Source: a virus | IMG/VR virus record: IMGVR_UViG_3300023276_000007 | Span: 1-64,000 of that record | Length of the DNA stretch: 64,000 nucleotides | Direction: 5' to 3' (one strand) | Shown here: positions 15,184 to 23,782 of the stretch, one piece after another | How the letters are laid out: each line of letters begins with the position of its first letter | How positions within the stretch are numbered: position 1 is the first letter of the stretch | Program-made: the position numbers and the translations under genes | The notes under the pieces: model-generated | Seen by the model: the letters and a program-made list of their open reading frames with translations, nothing else | What the model was told of the DNA's origin: nothing | Databases searched by the model: none

Positions 15184-16593
15184 ATGAATAAGGAAGCAAA
15201 CGAAGATTTTATTGATAAAGATACCGTACTTAGATACGGCCTAGGCGGCCTAGCTGCTGGTGCTGGTAGTGCTGGGTTACTCAGCCTCGTTAACATGCTT
15301 AAGCGTATGAAAGATGAAAACGAACCCGAGACAGATGACAAAACGATTGTACTCACCTTACCTAACAAGCGGGCAAGCGACAGGTCTGAGGCTGGTGTTG
15401 ACCAGCCAGTACAGACGGCGCCTACTACTGGAAAGGCCCCAGAAGAAGAAGCCGGAGTAAAAGAAACTACTATGGTTACTTCTACTGCTAAAGCTAAGAA
15501 GCAGAGCTATCAGGTTAAACACCTTAAGAGTTCTAACGGACAAGTTAGAGATCCTAACGGTAAGTATGGGATTAAGATACAGAAGCAAGCAGCTTGGCCC
15601 ACTCTGACTGCCTCCCTCCTGGCCGCTGGCGCAGGTGGAGTGGCTGGCTACAAGCTTGTAGATAAGATATATGAAATGAGACAGATGAAGAAGAAAGAAG
15701 AGGAGCTTGGCAAAGCTAAGCAGGAATATCTTGACCTACTTGGTAAAGCAGCCTCCTCTGATTCCGAGAAACAAGCAGCAAGTGACTTTAACCTATGGGA
15801 CTACCCAGCAGGTCTAGGCGCACTAGCTTTAATCCTCGGTGGTGGTGGGACAGCGTACCTTACTAAGAAGGTACTGGATGAACAGACAAGACAACCGGAA
15901 GCTGATGAAGTAGGTAAGATCCAAAAGATTATCTTCCGTTCAGCTCCTGGCCAAGGTGTAAGAGCTGCAGAAGGAGAAGAAGACGAGGATGAAGGCTATG
16001 ATAAAGCAGCCTCTGCCGAAGCTACTGATGTATTCCAGTCAGCTCTTGGAGTTATGCTCGATGTCTGTGAAAGTAAACATAACATCCTAAAGACAGCATC
16101 TGTATCCGCAGAGCTCGATCGTTTGGATATGTCTGCATCTGACCTATACAAGATGGCTGGTGAAGATTATGAAAAACTACTAGCAACGTTACAGGGTAAC
16201 CCTGATCTACGTAAGCTAGTTACTAGAGCTTCAATGGATCAACACCCGCTTCTTAAATACTTTAAATGGTCTGCCGGACTTCCTGGTGTTAAGCAATACA
16301 CTGACAGCAAGATGTACGATAAGGTTGAAGAGATGTTTGGGCCTAAGGCCGAGAAGGTTGCTGGTATCCTAGACATGCTAGGAAGTATCTCTGCATCTGC
16401 CATTGGTAGTAACATTGCCGAGAAGGATGACATCGAAGCTCAGCAAGCAGAGGGCGATGAAGATGAAGAAGCTCAAAGTGGTTCCGGTATTGATGTAGGT
16501 GCCGCAGACCCAGAAGCTGCAGCCTTTGTTCTTGCTAACCAAGAGAAGATACAAAAGGTTATCGAAACACTTAAAGCCCAAGGGAAGATCTAA
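15184..16593 (+). CDS. Multi-segment membrane-like head-region protein, 469 aa
   Basis: Three hydrophobic Gly/Ala segments at about residues 15-38, 138-155 and 203-225 alternate with charged linkers, one of them strongly coiled-coil (YEMRQMKKKEEELGKAKQEY). The second half is helical and rich in the K-x-A pattern (LGKAASSDSEKQAASDF, NILKTASVSAEL, LYKMAGEDY). An acidic stretch near 415-440 (EQQAEGDEDEEAQ-like) precedes the C-terminus. No enzymatic motif. Composition and context suggest an internal virion protein processed by the prohead protease and possibly delivered to the host membrane; this is inference. Confidence 0.55.
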   Translation: MNKEANEDFIDKDTVLRYGLGGLAAGAGSAGLLSLVNMLKRMKDENEPETDDKTIVLTLPNKRASDRSEAGVDQPVQTAPTTGKAPEEEAGVKETTMVTSTAKAKKQSYQVKHLKSSNGQVRDPNGKYGIKIQKQAAWPTLTASLLAAGAGGVAGYKLVDKIYEMRQMKKKEEELGKAKQEYLDLLGKAASSDSEKQAASDFNLWDYPAGLGALALILGGGGTAYLTKKVLDEQTRQPEADEVGKIQKIIFRSAPGQGVRAAEGEEDEDEGYDKAASAEATDVFQSALGVMLDVCESKHNILKTASVSAELDRLDMSASDLYKMAGEDYEKLLATLQGNPDLRKLVTRASMDQHPLLKYFKWSAGLPGVKQYTDSKMYDKVEEMFGPKAEKVAGILDMLGSISASAIGSNIAEKDDIEAQQAEGDEDEEAQSGSGIDVGAADPEAAAFVLANQEKIQKVIETLKAQGKI

Positions 16594-17099
16594 TGAGTAA
16601 TACTAGCATGACTCAAGAGCAGGAAGTAGCTCTAGCCTATGCTAAGGGATTCCTTGAGAAGTGTGCCCAAGCCGAAGTAGCCCCGGAAGCTGTTGACGAA
16701 GGTGGTCGACTTGGCGCCTATCTAGCAGGCTTGTTTCCTGGGGTCGGTGGTGCTGTTCATGGCGCTGCGACAGCAGACGAGGGTGACAGTAAGATTTGGG
16801 AAGGACTTAAGTCTATGCTCGGTGGTACTGCAGGTTTTGTTGGTGGCGGACTATTAGGTAGTAAGCTAGGAAAACTTCTAGGTAAAGGCTCTGCAAAGAT
16901 GGGAGTCGGTAGTCGAGACCTTATACCCAAGCAGTTGCAGCAGTGGCGCGAAGTTGGACCAGTACTTGAGTCTGGACGACGTAACGCTATAAAGATGAAC
17001 CCGTTCACTAAAGCTGAGCTTATGGGGATTCTTGGTGGAGCAGGAGCTGGTAGTGTTGTTGGGGCAGGTGAAACTCTTAACGCTATGAGAGGCGACTAA
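16593..17099 (+). CDS. GF-tagged glycine-zipper protein, 168 aa
   Basis: A clear tag at the N-terminus (LAYAKGFLEKCAQAEVAPEA, residues about 14-33), followed by two Gly-rich hydrophobic stretches (LAGLFPGVGGAVHGAAT and GGTAGFVGGGLLGSKLGKLL) typical of glycine zippers. A third lies at the C-terminus (GILGGAGAGSVVGAGETL). TAATG coupling on both sides. A membrane-active ejected protein is the best guess; no direct functional motif. Confidence 0.6.
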   Translation: MSNTSMTQEQEVALAYAKGFLEKCAQAEVAPEAVDEGGRLGAYLAGLFPGVGGAVHGAATADEGDSKIWEGLKSMLGGTAGFVGGGLLGSKLGKLLGKGSAKMGVGSRDLIPKQLQQWREVGPVLESGRRNAIKMNPFTKAELMGILGGAGAGSVVGAGETLNAMRGD

Positions 17100-17341
17100 T
17101 GCATAACGAAGCATTTCAACAAGGCTTTCACGATAGATGTGCTGAGTACGGCATTGATGGCGAAGCACTCAAGCAAGCTGCGGAAGGTCCTTTTCTAAGT
17201 GATGCAGAGAACAAAGCAGATAAAAATCGTAAAAAAGGTAAACCAGCCGTTACCACTAGCGCTAAAGACACTGAAGAAACTCCAAAGTCTTTGGCTAAGA
17301 AGATCAAAGACGGCTACAGTGTTGGCACTGTAAACAAGTAA
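17099..17341 (+). CDS. Small GF-tagged protein, 80 aa
   Basis: Almost the first half is the tag itself: HNEAFQQGFHDRCAEYGIDG followed by EALKQAAEG. The rest is Lys-rich and hydrophilic. It is one of the cleanest examples of the motif and nearly free of other sequence, so the tag alone seems sufficient to define the protein. It immediately precedes the RNA polymerase beta N gene. The 36-bp gap to that gene carries only an AGAGGAAA ribosome binding site. Confidence 0.6.
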   Translation: MHNEAFQQGFHDRCAEYGIDGEALKQAAEGPFLSDAENKADKNRKKGKPAVTTSAKDTEETPKSLAKKIKDGYSVGTVNK

Positions 17342-17377
17342 AGCTTTAAAGAAGCCGGTAAACACTAAGAGGAAACT

Positions 17378-19411
17378 ATGCACAACAGTCTTTCGCAAGA
17401 TGATATTAATAAACACGCTCTAGTTGCCGGCTTCGACCTTCTCCTTAAGGAATCACAGGTTGCAGGCGCACTACCAGAGCACCTACGAGCATTCGATGAT
17501 GTAGATAAGACAAGAGAGCTTATCTATGGCAACGTTATTAGCTCCCTTACAGATAAGTTCCCATACTCAGATGGTAAGCACCGTCTTGAGTTACACAACG
17601 TTAAATATTCTGGACCTAAGGAGTATACCTGGGCCCAACAGAAGAAAGCGTTGATTAGCAACAAATCATTGAAGACCCCAGTTAAAGGTACTTGGAAGTT
17701 ATTCGACGAAGAGACAGGAGAGCAGCTCGATGAGAAAGAAGAAGTTGTCATGGACGTTCCTTACTATACCCAACGAGGAACCATCGTTAATAATGGCAAT
17801 GAGTATACCGTCGTTAACCAATCCCGACTCAAACCTGGAGTTTACACACGGACCAAACAGAACGGGGAACATGAAACCCAGTTTAATGTTAAGCCCGGCA
17901 CCGGTAGAGGATTCCGTATATGGATGGAACCTTCTTCAGGTATCTTCCGTGTTAACGTAGGTCAGGCCAACATACCAGCATACCCTTTCCTTAAGATGCA
18001 AGGCGTCTCCGATGAGCAGATGCAGAAGTCTTGGGGTGATGATGTTTATAATGCGAATGTTAAGAAGCAAGACCCACAAGCAGTAAATAAACTTTATGAA
18101 AGGTTTGCCGGTAGTAAGGCAGACAAAGAAGCCACACAAGATCAGAAGGCCGACTACATCAGAGAGCAGCTGACTAAGTCTGAGCTAGATGAGCGCGTGG
18201 TCGAAAGAACTACTGGCTTAGTAGGAACTAAGACCGTCACACCCGAACTACTGCTGCGGACGACTAATAAGTTGCTTAACGTCAACCGTAGAGAAGAAGA
18301 CACCGACGATCGTGACGCGCCAGAGTTCTCCAATATTTTAAGTGTAGAAGACTTCGTTAAAGAACGTATCGATAAAGATGCCGGTAATACAGCTAGGCAG
18401 ATGCTCTTTAACGTCAGAAGGGATAAGAACCTTGGAAGAGTTAGACGAGGAGCCCTGAACAGCTACATGAGCTCACTACTGTTAGGATCAGGCCTAGCCT
18501 CTCCTACTGAAGAGACGAACCCTTTCCAAATCATGGATCAACACAACCGTATCATTAAGCTTGGTGAGGGTGGTATAAGTTCTGCCCAAACTATTACTGA
18601 TGAAGCACGTGACGTTAATACTGGTCAGGTTGGTTTCATTGATCCTGTCGCTGGGCCTGAGTCTGATAAGGTAGGTATCGATGTTCGAGCATCCTACAAA
18701 TCATTCAAAGGTAATGACGGACAGATCTATGCAGAGTTCTTAGACAATAAAGGTAAGAAGCAATACCTGAAGCCAGAGGATATGGCTGGAGCTACTGTTG
18801 CATTCCCCGGACAAGACCCTAAGAAGCAGAAGTACGCTAACGTTATTAAGAATGGTAAGCTTACAAAGACTGACTGGGAGGACGTCGATTATACAGTGCC
18901 GTCACAAGCACATATGTACTTCGGTGGATTCAACCTCACACCATTACCAACATCATTTCAGCCAGGACGTGCGTTCTACGCCTCTAAGTATTGGAGTCAG
19001 TACCTTCCACTTAAGAATGGGGAAGTCCCACTCGTCCAGACACAGGTTCCAGGAGAGGACGCAAGTTTCTCTGAACACTACGGTAGAAAGACTGCCGGTA
19101 TAAACTCCAAGGTTGGCGGCATTGTTACTAAGGTTACCGACGGTGGAGTTACAGTTACAGACGAAGAAGGCAAGAAGCATTTCTACGAGACTGTAAAAGA
19201 TTTCCCTTTCAACAGGCTTACCGCGATATCATTCAGCCCAAAGGTTAAGTCCGGCGATGTGGTAAAGCCTGGCGACATGATTGCCCACTCGAACTTCACA
19301 GATAAAGAAACTGGTGCGTTCAACATGGGTACTAACCTCAAGACTGCAGTCGTACCGTATGAAGGATTCTCTTTTGAGGATGCATACGTTATCTCGGAGG
19401 CTGCCGCATAA
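17378..19411 (+). CDS. RNA polymerase beta subunit, N-terminal part, GF-tagged
   Basis: A protein of 677 aa matching the N-terminal two thirds of bacterial RpoB. Visible landmarks: QRGTIVNNGNEYTVVNQSRLKPGVY (protrusion/lobe, residues about 130-155, counterpart of [24 protein letters not shown]); MDQHNR...LGEGGIS near 387-402, the fork/Rif region; VNTGQVGFIDPVAGPESDKVG, counterpart of HYGRVCPIETPEGPNIGL; and PYEGFSFEDAYVISEAA (662-676), counterpart of GYNFEDSILVSE with the FED acidic pair. It ends right after that motif at TAA. The N-terminus has the head-protein tag (HALVAGFDLLLKES). The Rif pocket is shortened. Together with the next two polymerase genes it should make a virion or late phage polymerase. 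Confidence 0.93.
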   Translation: MHNSLSQDDINKHALVAGFDLLLKESQVAGALPEHLRAFDDVDKTRELIYGNVISSLTDKFPYSDGKHRLELHNVKYSGPKEYTWAQQKKALISNKSLKTPVKGTWKLFDEETGEQLDEKEEVVMDVPYYTQRGTIVNNGNEYTVVNQSRLKPGVYTRTKQNGEHETQFNVKPGTGRGFRIWMEPSSGIFRVNVGQANIPAYPFLKMQGVSDEQMQKSWGDDVYNANVKKQDPQAVNKLYERFAGSKADKEATQDQKADYIREQLTKSELDERVVERTTGLVGTKTVTPELLLRTTNKLLNVNRREEDTDDRDAPEFSNILSVEDFVKERIDKDAGNTARQMLFNVRRDKNLGRVRRGALNSYMSSLLLGSGLASPTEETNPFQIMDQHNRIIKLGEGGISSAQTITDEARDVNTGQVGFIDPVAGPESDKVGIDVRASYKSFKGNDGQIYAEFLDNKGKKQYLKPEDMAGATVAFPGQDPKKQKYANVIKNGKLTKTDWEDVDYTVPSQAHMYFGGFNLTPLPTSFQPGRAFYASKYWSQYLPLKNGEVPLVQTQVPGEDASFSEHYGRKTAGINSKVGGIVTKVTDGGVTVTDEEGKKHFYETVKDFPFNRLTAISFSPKVKSGDVVKPGDMIAHSNFTDKETGAFNMGTNLKTAVVPYEGFSFEDAYVISEAAA

Positions 19412-21838
19412 ATGCTTGAGACTGAACGGTTGGTAGGCTTTGATAAGACGTCTAGAGGTGAGGACGTAGTTAACAAGAATAAGTTTCTATCAGCCTTCAG
19501 TAAGAAGTTCACCGCCGACCAGTATAAGACTATTACTGATAACGGTGTGGTGAAGACGGGAACTATACTCAAGAAAGGCGACCCCATTATTTTAGCTCTT
19601 GGACCTAAGGTTCTAGGTAAAGAAGATGAGAAGCTTGGTCGTCTACATAAAACTTTAAGAAACGCCTTCAAGGATGACTCGGTAGTTTGGGAATCAAGGT
19701 TCCCTGGAGTTGTTACTGATGTTGGTATTACTAACAAAGGCGTAAAGGTTAACGTTAAAACATCGTCCCCAGCTCAGATGGGTGACAAACTGGCAAATCT
19801 TGCCGCATCTAAAGGTGTTATAGGGAAAATTATTCCTGATGACGAGATGCCTAAGGATCAGTTAACAGACGAACCTTATGAAATGCTACTTAACCCTATG
19901 GTAGTCCAGTCCCGTGTTGCGCCGAACCAGTTAGCAGAGATGCAGCTGGCTAAGATAGCTAAAAAAACAGGGAAGGCTTATAAGTTACCATCCGAAGCAC
20001 CAGAAGAGGGATGGAGCGCGTTTGCTAAAGCAGAGTTAGATAAGAATGGACTATCTGCAAGGAACACTGTCTACGACCCAGTAAAAGGTAGAGAGATAAA
20101 GAACCTTGGTGAAGGCTATATGTATATGAGTGCATTCCACCACTTAGCAGAAAAGAAAGTATCTGGCCGCGATATGGTTGGTGGCTACACAGATGCTGGT
20201 CAACCTTCTAAAGGCGGAAAGACTGGAGCTAAGAAGTTTAGTGGTATGAACCTTAACGCTGCATTAGCTCACGGTGCCCATGAGGTTATCAAGGATGCTA
20301 CCCTTATCCGAGGTGTTAAGAACGAAGACTATTGGAACACTCTAAGGTCAGGTAGACCACTTCCAGAGCCAGAGACACCATTTATATATGACAAGTTTAT
20401 GAACACCTTGAAGGCCGGCGGTATTAACGTCGACAAGAAGGGTGACATCCTTTCTATCATGCCGATGACTAATTCAGACATCGATAAGATATCTGGCGGA
20501 GAGATCAAGAATAGCCGTACTGTCGACATCAAGAATCAGGACAGTGCTCCTGGTGGTTTATTTGATATGGCAGTTACTGGCGGTGCCGGGGGTAATAAGT
20601 GGGGACACATAACTCTAGCAGAGCCTATCCCTAACCCAGTAATGGAAGAACCTATCAGACGTGTACTTGGTCTTAAGGTAAAAGACTTCCACGACATACT
20701 AGCCGGTAAGCAAGAGCTTGAAGGCGAGACTGGTGGCAAGGCTATACGTAAGGCACTTGGCGCAATAGACGTTGATAAAGATATTGAAAAGTATACCCAT
20801 GAGATTAAGACTGCTCGTGGTGCGCGTAGAGATAATGCAGTGAAAGCACTTCGTTACTTACATGCAGCTCGTAAGCAAAGTATTAGCCCTACTGATTGGA
20901 TACTAGATAAGGTACCAGTAATCCCACCAGCGTTCAGGCCTATCTCACAAGTAGGCGATATGCTCAAGGCTTCTGACCTTAATGGTTTGTACCGCGACGT
21001 TATCGAAACAAACAATAGTATTAAAGACTTAAGAGAAGACCTACCAGAAGATGAGCTAGCAGATGAGAAGATCGCTCTTTATAAATCTGTAACTGCAGCA
21101 TTTGGTTTAGGTCAGCCTATTACTCCAGATGGTACCTCCAAGAATTGGAAGGGCGCGATCAGACAAGTTATTGGTAGCAACCCTAAGACAGGTATGCTCC
21201 AGAGTAAGGTTCTTTCCAAGACTGTTAACTTTGTAGGTAGAGCTGTTGCCAGCCCTAACCCTAACTATGATATGGACACAGTCGGTATCCCAGAGAATAA
21301 GGCATGGACTATTTATAGACCTTTCATCATTCGCGCACTTGTACGTGATGGTGTACCACAAGCCAAAGCTACTGAGATGGTAGAAGACCAAGATAAAGTA
21401 GCTAAGGATGCCTTGATTGCAGAGATGGATAAGCGCCCAGTGATTATGGATAGAGCGCCTACATGGCACAAGTTCAACCTTCTTGCATTCAAGGGTAAGC
21501 TAGTTGAGAGCGACACCATACAGGTAAGCCCTCTTATTGTTGCAGGGTTCAATATGGACTTTGATGGCGATGCTGTTAACTTCCACGTTCCAGTCTCAGA
21601 CAAAGCTGTTAAGCAAGCCTGGGAAAAGATGACACCATCTAAGAACCTGTTTGCAGTTAATGACCTTAAGTCCCCTCAACATGCTATCAGTAAAGAGATG
21701 GCTATGGGACTTTACCAACTTACTCGTAAGGCTAAGAATAAGAAGCCTGTAGTCTTTAGTTCTGTAGAAGAAGCTAAGAAGGCCTACAAGGAAGGATTGA
21801 TTGATGCCAACGACCCAATTGAAATAGAGGGTGCATAA
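19412..21838 (+). CDS. RNA polymerase beta C-terminal / beta' N-terminal fusion with catalytic DFDGD
   Basis: A protein of 808 aa joining two subunits. Residues 1-335 are beta C-terminal: MGDKLANLAASKGVIGKIIP (about 122-141, keeping both active-site lysines of GDKMAGRHGNKG), LLNPMVVQSRVAPNQLAE, and GKTGAKKFSGMNL near 270, the counterpart of GGKAQFGGQRFGEME. Residues from about 347 are beta' N-terminal: SDIDKISGGEIKNSRT, WGHITLAEPIPNP, the rudder/switch region VLSKTVNFVGRAVA, RPVIMDRAPTWHK, and NMDFDGDAVNFHVP with Asp716, 718, 720 chelating Mg. The N-terminal zinc-binding domain of beta' is missing: only a few Gly-rich residues separate LFDMAVTGG from WGHI. The start ATG directly follows the TAA of beta N in the same frame; GGAGG lies 11 bases upstream. 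The C-terminus stops just before the TTVG motif of beta'. Confidence 0.93.
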   Translation: MLETERLVGFDKTSRGEDVVNKNKFLSAFSKKFTADQYKTITDNGVVKTGTILKKGDPIILALGPKVLGKEDEKLGRLHKTLRNAFKDDSVVWESRFPGVVTDVGITNKGVKVNVKTSSPAQMGDKLANLAASKGVIGKIIPDDEMPKDQLTDEPYEMLLNPMVVQSRVAPNQLAEMQLAKIAKKTGKAYKLPSEAPEEGWSAFAKAELDKNGLSARNTVYDPVKGREIKNLGEGYMYMSAFHHLAEKKVSGRDMVGGYTDAGQPSKGGKTGAKKFSGMNLNAALAHGAHEVIKDATLIRGVKNEDYWNTLRSGRPLPEPETPFIYDKFMNTLKAGGINVDKKGDILSIMPMTNSDIDKISGGEIKNSRTVDIKNQDSAPGGLFDMAVTGGAGGNKWGHITLAEPIPNPVMEEPIRRVLGLKVKDFHDILAGKQELEGETGGKAIRKALGAIDVDKDIEKYTHEIKTARGARRDNAVKALRYLHAARKQSISPTDWILDKVPVIPPAFRPISQVGDMLKASDLNGLYRDVIETNNSIKDLREDLPEDELADEKIALYKSVTAAFGLGQPITPDGTSKNWKGAIRQVIGSNPKTGMLQSKVLSKTVNFVGRAVASPNPNYDMDTVGIPENKAWTIYRPFIIRALVRDGVPQAKATEMVEDQDKVAKDALIAEMDKRPVIMDRAPTWHKFNLLAFKGKLVESDTIQVSPLIVAGFNMDFDGDAVNFHVPVSDKAVKQAWEKMTPSKNLFAVNDLKSPQHAISKEMAMGLYQLTRKAKNKKPVVFSSVEEAKKAYKEGLIDANDPIEIEGA

Positions 21839-22356
21839 TGCCAGCAAAGCCTGTAGTCGAAAAGGAGAAGAGCTCTTGGTTAATAATAGCCGAGAAGGTA
21901 GTACTTCCTATCTTAGGGTTCCTTTGCATCTGGATCTTTAATACAATTAACGTATTAGAGGATGAGTATAGCAAACTATCTGATAAGAACTTGCACGAAC
22001 GTATCTTGGAGCTAGAGAAGCGAGAAGAGGCTATTGATGAGAAGTTTAAAGAGATGTCTGCTATGTGGCGGGTTATTAAAAGCTATGATGACAAGATAAC
22101 AGCTAACAAGGTACAATCACAAGTGAACGCATTAGTACATGCCAGACTTACAACTACTAGTACTGTAGAGTCGTCTGTATTACCTAACCCATCTAAGAGT
22201 TGGAAACCTCTTCCTCTGCCTCATATTCTTAAGCCTGTTGACAATAAAGAACTTATTCTAAATAAGTTTAAGCTTGACCTAGACAAAGACCCGGAGCAGT
22301 TTAAACAAAAGCATCTACGAGAATTTAACCAAGAACAGCTAGAAAGGAAGAGGTAA
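21838..22356 (+). CDS. Membrane-anchored coiled-coil protein inside the RNAP cluster, 172 aa
   Basis: TAATG-coupled to the fusion polymerase gene and to the next gene. One hydrophobic segment at residues about 14-37 (WLIIAEKVVLPILGFLCIWI) is followed by a long charged coiled coil (LHERILELEKREEAIDEKF ...). The C-terminal 60 residues are basic and Lys-rich. No known RNAP-associated family is recognised. Its position between the two halves of beta' suggests co-translation with the polymerase; it may tether it, or may simply be an inserted late gene. Confidence 0.55.
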   Translation: MPAKPVVEKEKSSWLIIAEKVVLPILGFLCIWIFNTINVLEDEYSKLSDKNLHERILELEKREEAIDEKFKEMSAMWRVIKSYDDKITANKVQSQVNALVHARLTTTSTVESSVLPNPSKSWKPLPLPHILKPVDNKELILNKFKLDLDKDPEQFKQKHLREFNQEQLERKR

Positions 22357-23048
22357 TGTCACAGCAACCACCTAAACAAGCACCATCGTTACTAAATAGA
22401 GCTAAACACTTAGCAGGCGCAGCAGGGCGCATAGGTAAAGCCGCAGCTAGCGGAGATGCGGTTAAGGTGACTAATGATACTCGTAATAAACGGATAGCGA
22501 TCTGTGAGAGTAACAAGTGTGGGGCATTTAATAGTAAGGAGCGAATCTGTAACTGGTGTGGTTGCTTTATAAACCAAAAGGCTAAGTTCGCCACCGAAAT
22601 GTGTGGAGAAAGAGAAATCGCAGAGCAGAACGGTACTGCCGGGCATGATTGGTGGGAAGCACAGACGGTTAACAGTAAGGGCAAGGTAGAAACTCCTGAA
22701 ACACCTAAACCACAACGTACTAAACGGTTTGAACTACACGGCAACTCCCACTATATTACCGGAACGAAATTGTTAGAGCAGGAAGCCCATCTTAGGATGA
22801 TACTACCTACTAATGGTGAGTTAGTTAAAAAATTTAATGAGTATCACGTAGCTCAGAGTCAGCCTGGAGGTTGTTCCGGATGTCGGAAGAATTCTTTTGG
22901 AAGAGCTTTTGAGAAGGCATTGTCCACGGACTTTGTTAAACAAGGAACAGAACTAGTTGAAAAGGTTAGAGCTATATACCCAGAGTCTAAGTATATCTCT
23001 GCACCCAGCCCGATTACTTGGGAAGAATTAATAAAGAGGACAAAATGA
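22356..23048 (+). CDS. Putative zinc-binding protein, 230 aa
   Basis: A dense cysteine cluster near residues 50-84 (ICESNKCGAF ... ICNWCGCFINQKAK ... MCGE) fits a small phage zinc-ribbon family of the type C..C..F...C..CGCF...K....C. A second pair (GGCSGCRKNSFGRAFEKAL) lies near residue 170. The rest is mixed helical. Inside the polymerase cluster, a zinc-ribbon protein could replace the lost beta' zinc-binding domain, but this is speculation. The stop overlaps the next ATG (ATGA). Confidence 0.6.
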   Translation: MSQQPPKQAPSLLNRAKHLAGAAGRIGKAAASGDAVKVTNDTRNKRIAICESNKCGAFNSKERICNWCGCFINQKAKFATEMCGEREIAEQNGTAGHDWWEAQTVNSKGKVETPETPKPQRTKRFELHGNSHYITGTKLLEQEAHLRMILPTNGELVKKFNEYHVAQSQPGGCSGCRKNSFGRAFEKALSTDFVKQGTELVEKVRAIYPESKYISAPSPITWEELIKRTK

Positions 23049-23782
23049 ACTACTTAGATGACAATACCTTAAAAGCTATCAGAGCTTCTCAACTAAACAA
23101 AGAAGCTTTTGTTGCTATGCCGGGCGGTATGCCTGAAGATCAAGGCCAGGGCGGGGCACCACCACAAGGCGGACCTCCTCAGGGCGGACCACCAATGGAC
23201 CCAGCAGCAGGCGGACCACCACAAGGCGATCCTTCAATGGGCGGCGGAGCACCTATGGGTGAGCCAGTACCTCAAGAGATTATACCAATACTACAGCAGA
23301 TGGGTATTCAAGTAGATCCTCAGACAGGTATGGCAGTTGATCCAGAGACAGGGCAACCAATACCTACTGAAATGGTTATGCAAGTTCTACAAGAGAACGG
23401 TATGCTTGGTGGTGGCGATCCTTCAATGGGCGGAGATCCTTCAATGGGTGGCGCACCAATGGGCGGCGATCCTTCAATGGGCGGCGGAGCACCAATGCCA
23501 CCCGAGCCAGCACCTGCACCACCCGAGCCGCTACTACCACCAGATAGTATAGCAATGGCATCTAAAGAAGAATTTAAAGCAATCATGTCGGATGTTCTTA
23601 AGAGAGACCTACCAGGGCTTCTTAAGCAAGAACTTCCAACATTGTTACAGCCACTACTTAAAGAGGCAGTAGCTCAAGTCCTATCAGGACAGTATCAGGG
23701 CGATGAGCAGTTACTTACTAGTATTGCGGATTCGGTATCAAGTAACAATGAACTATTAAACTCAATCACAGGAGTATTATAA
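23045..23782 (+). CDS. Gly/Pro/Met-repeat protein, 245 aa
   Basis: Start ATG 23045 overlaps the upstream stop; the frame is open further upstream but that part lies within the previous gene. Residues 30-170 are low complexity, built from PPQGGPP and GGDPSMGG-like units, which would be flexible. The C-terminal 70 residues form a helical module (FKAIMSDVLKRDLPGLLKQE and LTSIADSVSSNNELLNSI). An N-terminal K-x-A pattern (QLNKEAFVAM) is present. No catalytic motif. Probably an assembly or structural linker protein. Confidence 0.6.
   Translation: MNYLDDNTLKAIRASQLNKEAFVAMPGGMPEDQGQGGAPPQGGPPQGGPPMDPAAGGPPQGDPSMGGGAPMGEPVPQEIIPILQQMGIQVDPQTGMAVDPETGQPIPTEMVMQVLQENGMLGGGDPSMGGDPSMGGAPMGGDPSMGGGAPMPPEPAPAPPEPLLPPDSIAMASKEEFKAIMSDVLKRDLPGLLKQELPTLLQPLLKEAVAQVLSGQYQGDEQLLTSIADSVSSNNELLNSITGVL

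Noticed and set aside
19405-19415. The TAA between beta N and the fusion as a sequencing error.
   Set aside because: Possible but not favoured: the TAA is followed at once by ATG, and GGAGG lies at a usable distance upstream. Splits in beta are known in other phage polymerases. Kept as a question for read-level checking.
23100-23560. Repeated GGDPSMGG-coding sequence as a non-coding repeat array.
   Set aside because: The repeats stay in one frame and encode a low-complexity protein segment with normal flanking domains.
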